Shown piece after piece: positions 51,929 through 59,688 of a stretch of 64,000 nt of DNA (its first letter is position 1; every line of letters begins with the position of its first letter). The DNA lies in assembly GCF_029637485.1 (NCBI RefSeq), contig NZ_CP069128.1:62001-126000 (forward strand), given 5' to 3'. Origin of the DNA: Sphingomonas sp. LHG3406-1. GTDB lineage: Bacteria; Pseudomonadota; Alphaproteobacteria; Sphingomonadales; Sphingomonadaceae. A program made the translations under genes and the position numbers. The notes beneath the pieces are model-generated. The model was not told the DNA's origin and did no database searches. It saw only the letters and a list, made by a program, of their open reading frames with translations.

Positions 51929-52987
51929 ATGCCCGAATTTCTGATGTATGAATGGCTGACCAAGCCCTTGTGGCTATGGTTCAGCTTCCTTGCCATCGTG
52001 ATAGTGCTGCTGGCGTTTGACCTTGGCGTGCTGCACCGCAAGACCAAGGAGATCGAGGTTCGCGAGAGCCTGATCCTGTCGGCGCTCTACATCGGCCTCG
52101 GAGTGCTTTTCTCGGGCTTCGTCTGGTGGGCCTTTGAAGGCGAGCGCGCGGGGGCGAGCGCGGCCGAAGCGGCTACCATGCTGAGCGGCTGGGAAGCGGC
52201 CAAGCTCTACCTCACCGGCTTCGTCGTGGAGAAGAGTTTGGCGATGGACAACGTCTTCGTCATCGCGATGATCTTCACCTATTTCGCGGTGCCGCGCATG
52301 TATCAGCACCGCGTGCTCTTCTGGGGCATCCTTGGCGTGATCGTGCTGCGCGGCATCATGATCGGCCTCGGCGCGACTCTGATCAGCCAATATGGCTGGG
52401 TGCTCTATATCTTTGCGGTGTTCCTGATCCTGACGGGCATCAAGATGTGGATGACGGCCGAGCAGGAGTATGACGTATCCTCCAGTCCGGTGCTGAAGTT
52501 CATCCGCCGCCGCTTCAACGTCACGGACGAGCTTCACGGCGAGAAGTTCTGGGTGAAGAAGCCGGATCCCAAGACCGGCAAGCTGGCCTGGTTCATGACC
52601 CCGCTGTTCCTGGCTCTGATCATGGTCGAGATCGTCGACGTCGTGTTTGCGGTCGACTCGGTGCCGGCGATCTTTGCGATCACCACTGACCCGTTCATCG
52701 TCTACACGTCGAACATCTTTGCCATCCTTGGCCTTCGCGCGTTGTATTTCGCGCTGGCGGCGCTGGTGCACCGATTCCATTATCTGAAATACGCGCTGGC
52801 CCTGCTGCTGGTGTTCATTGGCTCCAAGATCTTCCTCGCCGACCTGCTTGGCATGGAAGGCGGCAAGTTCCCAGCCAACTGGAGCCTCGGGATCACCTTC
52901 GCCATCCTTTTTGGTGGCATTGCTTACTCGCTTTGGAAGACCCGACACGAAGGTGCTTCTATGCGCGATGTGAGCGATCCGATGTAA
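51929..52987 (+). CDS. TerC/Alx-family integral membrane protein
   Basis: 352 residues with about nine membrane helices. Conserved charged positions of the TerC fold are in TGFVVEKSLAMDNVFVIAMIF and ALIMVEIVDVVFAVDSVPAIFAIT. Members are linked to manganese export (Alx/MntP-like), tellurite resistance or metalation of exported proteins. No riboswitch of the yybP-ykoY type is recognisable in the short leader. GGATG precedes the ATG. Confidence 0.93.
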   Translation: MPEFLMYEWLTKPLWLWFSFLAIVIVLLAFDLGVLHRKTKEIEVRESLILSALYIGLGVLFSGFVWWAFEGERAGASAAEAATMLSGWEAAKLYLTGFVVEKSLAMDNVFVIAMIFTYFAVPRMYQHRVLFWGILGVIVLRGIMIGLGATLISQYGWVLYIFAVFLILTGIKMWMTAEQEYDVSSSPVLKFIRRRFNVTDELHGEKFWVKKPDPKTGKLAWFMTPLFLALIMVEIVDVVFAVDSVPAIFAITTDPFIVYTSNIFAILGLRALYFALAALVHRFHYLKYALALLLVFIGSKIFLADLLGMEGGKFPANWSLGITFAILFGGIAYSLWKTRHEGASMRDVSDPM

Positions 52988-53318
52988 ACTACGCTAGCGT
53001 CCGAAGAGGTCGCAAGACGATGACTGAGCTTATGCCCGGAGTGACTCGCTTCCAGGCATAAGCTCGGTGCTCGCTGAATGTCCGCTCGCGAGAATTGAGC
53101 CCTTGAACCAGACCTTCCGCTTGCGGCCAATCGCGGACATCCGGCCGCGGTCTGCTTTGCGCCCTTATCGGACGTTCAGGTCGGTCTTGCTCTCACCCGA
53201 AAACGGACTTGGTCCGAGCCCAGCCATCAACGGTGCAAGCGAGACAGTCATGTCAAAGGCAGAATGCCGATTCATTCAGACTATGTGACTTGACACGTAA
53301 CCTGTTACATACTCTGGT
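52988..53318. other. 331-nt gap with long hairpin and repeat fragment
   Basis: Downstream of terC a 14-bp stem (53023-53036 with 53055-53068, one mismatch/wobble) encloses an 18-nt loop. A 16-nt segment at 53149-53164 repeats 51194-51209. The right end holds the probable MarR operator (53297-53308). No gene of convincing quality is seen; it looks like remnants of interspersed repeats. Confidence 0.6.
53297..53308. promoter_or_regulatory. Candidate MarR operator upstream of its own gene
   Basis: GTAAC-ct-GTTAC is a perfect 12-bp palindrome, 10 nt before the MarR start codon. It is preceded by TTGACA (53290-53295), which resembles a -35 box. Its position suits autoregulation. Confidence 0.5.
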
Positions 53319-53807
53319 GTGTTGGTGAGTGATGACTTTATCCAGTCACTAGGCAAGGCCTTTCTCGCGCACCGGCTGCGCAGGTCATCCGAGCTGATCC
53401 TGCAGCAAAGTGGCGCTGAATTGCGAAGCAAGCGGCTGAATGTGCCTCCTCGCGGCGCTTCAATGCTTCTTCTCATTGATGAAGCAGGACCCATCGGAGT
53501 TGCGGAGATCGCGAGGCGATTGCGCCTGTCACATCCCCTGATCGTCCGCATGGCGCAGGCCTTTGTCGAAGCCGACCTGATTGAGGTCACAAAGGACCCG
53601 GGCGACGGTCGGCGCAAGCAGCTCATTGTGACCGGTCGGGGCCAGACCGAGGCCACGGTTCTTCGCGACCTCAACAGCAAGCTGGCGACCGCTTTCGACC
53701 AATTGTTCGCTGAACTTGGCTGCGACCTGATCGAGATCCTGAACCAACTCGATGCCGCGCTCACTGCCCAACCACTCAGCGTCAGGCTCTCACAACTGCT
53801 GGAGTAA
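53319..53807 (+). CDS. MarR-family transcriptional regulator
   Basis: About 162 residues. The winged helix-turn-helix lies at about residues 55-115: PIGVAEIARRLRLSHPLIVRMAQAFVEADLIEVTKDPGDGRRKQLIVT in segments, with the MarR wing DPGDGRRKQL. Flanking helices form the dimer. Start codon GTG 53319, or GTG 53325 as an alternative. It ends 4 nt before the S41-family gene, so the pair is one operon; the ligand is unknown. Confidence 0.88.
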   Translation: MLVSDDFIQSLGKAFLAHRLRRSSELILQQSGAELRSKRLNVPPRGASMLLLIDEAGPIGVAEIARRLRLSHPLIVRMAQAFVEADLIEVTKDPGDGRRKQLIVTGRGQTEATVLRDLNSKLATAFDQLFAELGCDLIEILNQLDAALTAQPLSVRLSQLLE

Positions 53808-53811
53808 GAAG

Positions 53812-54891
53812 ATGCCGCGTAACGTCTTGGCACTGTCTATTGTCCCCCTGCTCATCCTGGCTGCGCATGGCTCGCCAACGCGGGCGCAGGCCCCGGTTCC
53901 AGCAGCCTCGGCAGCCCCGATGACCGCGAGCAGTCGCAAGGTCGTGCTTGACGGAGTCATCGAGCGGATCACCACCAATTACGTATTCGAGGAGAAGGCG
54001 TCGGCCCTCGCCAAGGCTCTTCGGCGTAAGGGTGCGTCCCGCGAGTTTGCCGCGATCACTGACCCCGAGGCCTTTGCCACCGCCATCAATGCCGTGATCA
54101 GGGCCGAGGCGAACGACGCGCATCTCCGCCTGATCTGGTCTCCGGAGCCGCTCCCACCGATGGCCGGGCCGGAGCGTCCCGATCCCGCTCTCCTCGCACG
54201 CGAGTTGGCGCTGTTCGCGCGCAACAACTACGAGATACCCAAGGCGGAGGTGCTCGGCGGCAACATCGGCTACCTGAAGATGAACATGTTCGCGCCGGCG
54301 CAGTTTGGCGGGCCGACCCTCACGGCAGCCATGGCCTTCCTGCAGCATACGGACGCGATGATCGTCGACCTTCGGGACAATGGCGGCGGCGACCCCGGCA
54401 TGGTCGCCCTGGCGGTCAGCTACTTCGTCCCGCCCGACACGAAGATCAACGGCTTTCGTCGGCGCGGGCAGGCCCAGGTCGATCAGATCTGGACCCTGCC
54501 CTATGTCCCCGGCGGACGCTGGAGCATCGACAAGCCGGTCTACGTCCTGACGAGCAAGCGAACAGGCTCCGGGGCGGAAGAATTCGCCTACGACCTGCAG
54601 CAGTTGAAGCGCGCGACGATCGTCGGAGAACCGACCTGGGGCGGCGCCAACCCCGGCGACATCTTTCCGATCGATCAGCACTTCGCCATATTCGTGCCCA
54701 CGGGCGCAGCGGTGAACCCGATCTCCAAGACAAGTTGGGAAGGCAAGGGCGTTCAGCCCGATGTTGCCGTCAACCCGGTTACTGCGCTGGAATCTGCTCG
54801 GCGCATAGCGCTCGAGAAGCTGATTGCTACCGCCTCCCCGGACCGGGCCGCCGAGTTGCGCAGCCTCATCAACGGTGGCCCTGCCCGCTGA
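53812..54891 (+). CDS. Secreted S41-family (tail-specific/IRBP-like) serine peptidase
   Basis: About 359 residues with signal peptide (LALSIVPLLILAAHGSPTRAQ). An N-terminal helical domain (VVLDGVIERITTNYVFEEKA) precedes the catalytic core with LGGNIGYLKMNMF, DAMIVDLRDNGGGDPGMV and LTSKRTGSGAEEFAYDLQQ, where the Ser in TGSGAEEF is the expected nucleophile. No PDZ domain is present, as in the IRBP/C-terminal-processing subgroup. GGAG 8 nt upstream. Coupled with the MarR gene; the substrate is unknown. Confidence 0.88.
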   Translation: MPRNVLALSIVPLLILAAHGSPTRAQAPVPAASAAPMTASSRKVVLDGVIERITTNYVFEEKASALAKALRRKGASREFAAITDPEAFATAINAVIRAEANDAHLRLIWSPEPLPPMAGPERPDPALLARELALFARNNYEIPKAEVLGGNIGYLKMNMFAPAQFGGPTLTAAMAFLQHTDAMIVDLRDNGGGDPGMVALAVSYFVPPDTKINGFRRRGQAQVDQIWTLPYVPGGRWSIDKPVYVLTSKRTGSGAEEFAYDLQQLKRATIVGEPTWGGANPGDIFPIDQHFAIFVPTGAAVNPISKTSWEGKGVQPDVAVNPVTALESARRIALEKLIATASPDRAAELRSLINGGPAR

Positions 54892-54929
54892 CTTCAGAGC
54901 CGTCGCTTCAACGACAAGGGTCACTCGCC

Positions 54930-55340
54930 ATGCTCGCCCCGCGACGAACTGCCCTCGCGATCTCCGCTTGCGCCACTCTTCTCTGCGGCTGCCGCCCATA
55001 TGGTTGCGACACGGACCGATGCGTGGAACAGGCAACCTACAACAGGTCGAAGCAATGCCATATCGCATACGAGGCTGGCGTGCAGGTGCGAGGTGATTCT
55101 CGCAGTCGCACCCACATCAGGGGGGATGCGAGTGTCTTGCAGAGCCAGGCCCTTAGCGAATTGAACGTGGCGCTGAAACAGGGTCGCAGGCTTGGCATGG
55201 ATCGCGAGGCCATCTACCGCGACCTGGAGCGCGAGCGCCTTGCCTACCTTCGTCCATTCGCGTCGGGAACGGCGACATCGGCGCGATACGACATGTTGGT
55301 TGAGAACATCTCTCGATGCGAAGATGGGGAAGATCTCTGA
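54930..55340 (+). CDS. Small cysteine-rich lipoprotein of unknown function
   Basis: About 136 residues. The N-terminus LAISACATLLCGCRPYG contains lipobox-like LLCGC, so the mature lipoprotein probably starts at that Cys. Several further cysteines (GCDTDRCVEQ, KQCH, SRCED) and a charged helical region (LNVALKQGRRLGMDREAIYRDLERERLAYLRPF) follow. I do not recognise a family. It lies 38 nt after the S41-peptidase stop and may be co-transcribed. Confidence 0.6.
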   Translation: MLAPRRTALAISACATLLCGCRPYGCDTDRCVEQATYNRSKQCHIAYEAGVQVRGDSRSRTHIRGDASVLQSQALSELNVALKQGRRLGMDREAIYRDLERERLAYLRPFASGTATSARYDMLVENISRCEDGEDL

Positions 55341-55735
55341 CGGTCTATCTGAGCGACAAGGGAAAGGGAGTGGATCGACCAACCCACCGGCAGTTTCGTG
55401 CCTGACGGCATCTGTGCACGCCGCGACGGGCGAAACCGGCGCCTGCATTTGCAACATATCGTCCGAAAGCAGCCCTTCTGCATCCGGCCACAAACGGACA
55501 TGGTGAAGAAGCTGCTTATGGCTTAGCTGCGCAGTTCGGAAGGGCAAGGCGTCACTGGCCAGAACAGCTCAGCGGGAATCTGCTCTATTTCCACGATCGG
55601 CTGAGAACGTTAGATTTCCGCAGTTCAGGATGCGTCCGTAAGTAACTGTGCGACAGCCAGATGTGACAATCAAGTGTGGCGAATTTATACGAGCGCTTGG
55701 CTGACCGCAGAAAACCGATGGGCTGCCTGACTGTG
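55341..55735. other. 395-nt gap carrying the second repeat copy
   Basis: Between the lipoprotein and the convergent subtilase gene. It contains copy B of the direct repeat and no recognisable gene, tRNA or integrase site. It is the left edge of the defence island. Confidence 0.6.
55571..55676. repeat. 106-bp imperfect direct repeat, copy B
   Basis: Gap-free alignment with 51075-51180, 19 mismatches, same orientation. It lies between the lipoprotein and the subtilase gene, so the two copies bracket about 4.4 kb (DUF465, terC, MarR, S41 peptidase, lipoprotein). Confidence 0.8.
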
Positions 55736-58345
55736 CTATCTTGAGGGAGCAGCAGCAGCACGGACGGCTGGCTGCACTGCGGCTCTAACTTCGTCGTAGA
55801 CTGCAATGCCAGAACCAATCCCGGCTTCGATGCTGATCGCCACCGCGAAGGGCACTCGATCGTCAAGGGCTCCAGCCTGCGCGCGGCACGCAACGCGAAG
55901 CTTCAACATCCCTCCGTCCAGGAAAGCCACCGCACTCTCTCCCTCGTAGATTCCGTGTGACAGCGTTCCACGATTGACCGCGAAATGCGTTGGCTGACCC
56001 GAAAGCCGTTCGACTGCCAGCGAGAACGCCTTGTCGCCCGCCGGTAGTAACTCCAAGGTCGCCGAGCGATACTGCTGGTGGCGCGCATGTACAGGGGTCA
56101 GCCAAGCCAAGGTCATGGTCAGTCGACGAAGCTCGGTCGACCCCTCGATTGATGGCGGGAGCGGGATATCGAACTCGTCTTGAGTGTCTTGCTCGAGGTC
56201 GCCGTAAGTGAAGAGGGTTGCGCGCTCCGCAGCACAATCCAAGACGCGGTCAATCTCCGGCCGGCCGTAGCCTAAGAATCGTGAGATGTTGTCGCGGTGT
56301 CGTTGCCAGTCTCGGCCAGCAGGACCAAACGCGCCATCCAGCTTTTCTCCAGCTTCGCCCCAGGTCGCGCCATGAACCAGTAGCGCTTTGAGGAGCACCG
56401 CCGCATGGCTGCGAGGGATGTCATAGCCGGCCTCAAGCAGCGAGTCATAAATTCGCGCTGCCGACCGGGTCAGGAGCGCGGTAGCGTTGCTCGTCCCGAC
56501 CGTGCGACGCTGCATATCGAGCCTACCTGTCGCGCCGGTGTCTGGCGCCGCCGATAATTGCCCGGCGAAGGCGCCACCCCCATCCACCGCGAGCCAGACA
56601 TGGCCTTCATCTTCCGACGCTCGAACGAGTTCGCGCCCGCCATCGAACAGCAAATCCGGCTTCACTGTCTGCCGGAAACCCAGCCCAACCCCTGAACTTA
56701 CATTGGGAAGGCCACCATTTGGAAATGGGTCCTTTAGGTGGAAGGGATCCGCGGCCGCCGCGAATTCGTCGGCGTGCCATGCGCCAACAGCAATCGCGTT
56801 CAATCCTTCTGCTGGCGAGAGGAGCGTTCTCGCGGACTTCTCAGAATTGAGGGCCTTGATTATAGTTGCTTCGCGCGCCTCAGGCGTAGCTGCCGCCCAC
56901 TCCGCCGTTGTCGCGATCTCTCGAATGGGCAACCAGCCTCGCACGTTTCCGGCGCTGATGAGGAACAACACGCGGTAGCGAAAGGAAAGCCAGTCCATCA
57001 GTCGCGCCCATGGACTTATTCTTCCCGAGAATGGACGGTTCAGATCACCCAGGGACAAGTTAATCACGCTGACGCTTGGCGCGGAAGCAGGCTCACCTCC
57101 GTCGCCCTCGAGCAGTCGGCGAACAGCGAGATAAACCACATCGAGCGGCAGCCGGTCGGGCGGCGTCGTCTCAGCGTTGCTCGCGGCGTCAAAGATCATG
57201 ATGGGGCGAACGTAGAGCGGCCGTCCGAGCGGCGGCTCTCCTGCCTGCAGATCGCCATGAATGATGAGGGACGCCATGCTTGTCCCGTGCGATCGCTTCG
57301 CCGCAGGCGTGCGAGCCGCATAATCGTCGGGATCATCCAGCATTAGGCGGCCGGCCAAACGTTGATGATTGGCGACCGGCACGCCATCGAGCAACGCCGC
57401 AATGGGGTCGCCCGAGGGCGCAGGGGCGCCTTCAGCCTCCGAAACTTCGCCGTCCTGCTCCGGCTCGGCGATGGCGGCAACGGACTGCGGCCGCAGATAC
57501 ATGATGTCGTCGATGCGAGCGAGCGTAACGTGAGGGTTGTTGATCAACTCCTGCACGCGCTGAGGCGGGAGATCGACCAAGATGCCGTGATAGCGGATAG
57601 GCTCAATTACCGCGGCCGTCACGACCTTCCCGTCCAGCTCGGCGAGCTGTCTCTCGATGTTTGCGACCGCGCTGGCCCGCCGCTCGGCTCGTTCGTGGAA
57701 CCACACTTCGACCTCAAATCGAACTGGATCGTCCGGTCGATCGGCGATGCGATCCTTCCAGTAGGCCAGGGTCTCCGGCAGGACTCGGTCCTGCGGACCC
57801 CAGGCGCGCAGATCGCTGAGCATATCGAACAGCGTGCGCCAAGGCGCGAAGCCGTAGGGCATGTCCTGACCCTGCCGGTAACGGTCCCATAGTCGCAGGA
57901 TTTGCCGCAGCGCCTGCATGTCTGGCATCGCCATGTAAAGGCGCCCGCCGACCGGCTTGTCGGTGCGGACCTGCTCGCCCTGCTTGGTCGCAAGCGTGTG
58001 GAAGTCGTCGGACGGCGGAATGTCTGCATCGTCCTCGAGCAGGAACTCGAGCCCTGCGATGCGACCGACCTGGCTGTAGAAATCGCCAAGGGAGCCGGCG
58101 ACCTCGAAGACGAGCGCCCGCTCCGGCGCGATTCCATCGGGATCAGCGCGCAAAGTCATACTCGCCTGCGCTGCGCTCTGCGTTGCGACGTTCCTCAGGC
58201 GATCGAATCGCGGGCCGAGCCGTTGCGACTGACGACCGAAGCCCGGCTTCGCGATCTTTGCGTTCGGGTCTACCGGGACAGGAGCACGCTTCTCGCGCTC
58301 ATTACGGGTCGCCTCAGGTATCTGAAGGAGGGGTCTCTCCGCCAC
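55736..58345 (-). CDS. ietS: Subtilisin-like S8 serine peptidase, IetS-type antiphage protein
   Basis: 869 residues. An N-terminal ~310-residue region of unknown fold begins RPLLQIPEATRNE. The S8 domain has Asp320 (LLDGVP), His353 (SHGTSMASL), the oxyanion Asn467 (LISAGN) and nucleophile Ser619 (VGTSNATALL). No signal peptide is present, so it acts in the cytoplasm. A C-terminal beta-rich domain follows. A large S8 peptidase next to an AAA ATPase is the IetAS arrangement, known from plasmid incompatibility and phage defence. The start is GTG 58345, overlapping the ATPase gene by 32 nt. Confidence 0.88.
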   Translation of the reverse strand: MAERPLLQIPEATRNEREKRAPVPVDPNAKIAKPGFGRQSQRLGPRFDRLRNVATQSAAQASMTLRADPDGIAPERALVFEVAGSLGDFYSQVGRIAGLEFLLEDDADIPPSDDFHTLATKQGEQVRTDKPVGGRLYMAMPDMQALRQILRLWDRYRQGQDMPYGFAPWRTLFDMLSDLRAWGPQDRVLPETLAYWKDRIADRPDDPVRFEVEVWFHERAERRASAVANIERQLAELDGKVVTAAVIEPIRYHGILVDLPPQRVQELINNPHVTLARIDDIMYLRPQSVAAIAEPEQDGEVSEAEGAPAPSGDPIAALLDGVPVANHQRLAGRLMLDDPDDYAARTPAAKRSHGTSMASLIIHGDLQAGEPPLGRPLYVRPIMIFDAASNAETTPPDRLPLDVVYLAVRRLLEGDGGEPASAPSVSVINLSLGDLNRPFSGRISPWARLMDWLSFRYRVLFLISAGNVRGWLPIREIATTAEWAAATPEAREATIIKALNSEKSARTLLSPAEGLNAIAVGAWHADEFAAAADPFHLKDPFPNGGLPNVSSGVGLGFRQTVKPDLLFDGGRELVRASEDEGHVWLAVDGGGAFAGQLSAAPDTGATGRLDMQRRTVGTSNATALLTRSAARIYDSLLEAGYDIPRSHAAVLLKALLVHGATWGEAGEKLDGAFGPAGRDWQRHRDNISRFLGYGRPEIDRVLDCAAERATLFTYGDLEQDTQDEFDIPLPPSIEGSTELRRLTMTLAWLTPVHARHQQYRSATLELLPAGDKAFSLAVERLSGQPTHFAVNRGTLSHGIYEGESAVAFLDGGMLKLRVACRAQAGALDDRVPFAVAISIEAGIGSGIAVYDEVRAAVQPAVRAAAAPSR

Positions 58346-59354
58346 GTTTCTCGCTCTTCTTCTTGCCCGGTGCGCTTACGCGGGATCTCCAAACCCTCAG
58401 CTCGTGCTCGACGATCTCGTTCGGGCGACCTTCCCCCAATGACAAGATGAAGCGACGAAGGATGTTGGTGCAGAAGTCCTCGACTTCCGCGAGGCTGGAT
58501 CCACGCAGGGCACGCGCCAGCTGATCCGGCGACCGTCCGAGATTGCCCGGCAAAGGACGGGCCTGAAAATACATGCTGATGAAATTTGCGATCTGGCGCT
58601 CATCTGGGGCCGGTAAATCAAGCCGCAGCTGAAAGCGTCGCCACGCTGCACGGTCGAGCAACTCGGCGTGGTTCGTAGCCGCCGCGATGATTGTCCAGCT
58701 CGGCAGATCATCCATCTGCAAAAGAAGCGAGCTGACAACACGCTTGATTTCGCCCGTCTCATGTATGTCGCCCCGCTCTTTTCCAACGACATCGAACTCG
58801 TCGAAGAATAGGACGCTTGGTGTCGTGCGCGCGAAATCGAATACACGACGAAGTCTGCTTGCCGTTTCACCGAGGAAGCTGCCGATCACAGCCTCGTAAC
58901 GAACAGTCAAAAGTGGAACGCTCAGCGCTTCAGCGATCGCTTCCGCCAACGACGTCTTCCCGTTTCCGGGCGGTCCGGCGAGAAGAATGCGATGGCGTGG
59001 CTCCAGACCATGCGACCTAAGAACATCGGCGCGTCGCTGCTCCTCTATGAGCTGTTCGCACGCGTCGCGAGTCACGGTCGGGAGCAGCAGGTCAGAGAGA
59101 CGACGCTGCGGAACCCGATCAACGAAAAGGTCGCGTGTTGATGGTCCTCGCTGCGTCGGTTCCATCGGCGAGCTTGAGGTCGGGGTAGTGCCGTTTGAGT
59201 GTGTGCGGAGGGCTGCAGTCAGCCGATCAGCCAGAATGGTGTGCCGCTTGGAGCGCTCGTCAGCGATTAACGCCTCAGCGGAAGTGCGCGCCAGATGACG
59301 GTCACCAGTCGCACCAGCTTTAACCAAGGCAACGATCAAATCGCTTCGAGCCAT
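58314..59354 (-). CDS. ietA: AAA+ ATPase, IetA-type antiphage protein
   Basis: About 346 residues. A helical N-terminus (ARSDLIVALVKAGATGDRHLARTSAEALIADERSKRHTILADRL in parts) precedes an AAA+ module: Walker A GPPGNGKT (127-134), Walker B FFDEFD (183-188), sensor-1 AATNHAELLDRA and arginine finger in AWRRF. The tail is Lys/Glu-rich. The fold resembles classical AAA remodelling ATPases. ATG 59354 is preferred because MARSDL is the usual beginning of these ATPases; ATG 59396 would add 14 residues. It probably controls or feeds the IetS protease. Confidence 0.88.
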   Translation of the reverse strand: MARSDLIVALVKAGATGDRHLARTSAEALIADERSKRHTILADRLTAALRTHSNGTTPTSSSPMEPTQRGPSTRDLFVDRVPQRRLSDLLLPTVTRDACEQLIEEQRRADVLRSHGLEPRHRILLAGPPGNGKTSLAEAIAEALSVPLLTVRYEAVIGSFLGETASRLRRVFDFARTTPSVLFFDEFDVVGKERGDIHETGEIKRVVSSLLLQMDDLPSWTIIAAATNHAELLDRAAWRRFQLRLDLPAPDERQIANFISMYFQARPLPGNLGRSPDQLARALRGSSLAEVEDFCTNILRRFILSLGEGRPNEIVEHELRVWRSRVSAPGKKKSEKRGGETPPSDT

Positions 59355-59688
59355 GCGCTTCTTCTTGTTCCCCGGCTTCCTCGGCTCTTCAGGCATATCG
59401 ATATTTTGTGGCCCTGCCCCGGCATAATTGGGCCCGAGAAGGTCCAAATCTCACTCCGCTCGCTGGTCTTGGCGCCGCCCTTTGCTGCGCATGCCTCCGA
59501 CGATGACGATCGCAGGTGAATACCCTTTGGGACGTCGGTTGCTACAATCTGCGATCCCGGCGGCGTTAGCAAGCGAAGTCGTCGCAGTATGTTGCTGCGC
59601 AGCGCTCAGATATGCCGGAAGCGACTTTAAGAGCGCTGATGCAACCTCGACTTGCCACTTAAGGCATACAGACCGCATAGTGTCGCTA
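59355..59688. other. 334-nt divergent promoter region between ietA and hsdR
   Basis: This stretch must hold the promoters for both defence operons. An open frame continues upstream of hsdR through it (from 59428), but its product is Arg/Cys-rich and not like HsdR. No clear -35/-10 pairs or operators could be assigned with confidence. Confidence 0.5.

Noticed and set aside
59428..59688. N-terminal extension of HsdR by 87 residues
   Set aside because: The added sequence is Arg/Cys-rich, unlike HsdR, and would consume the divergent promoter region; the conserved protein begins near 59689.
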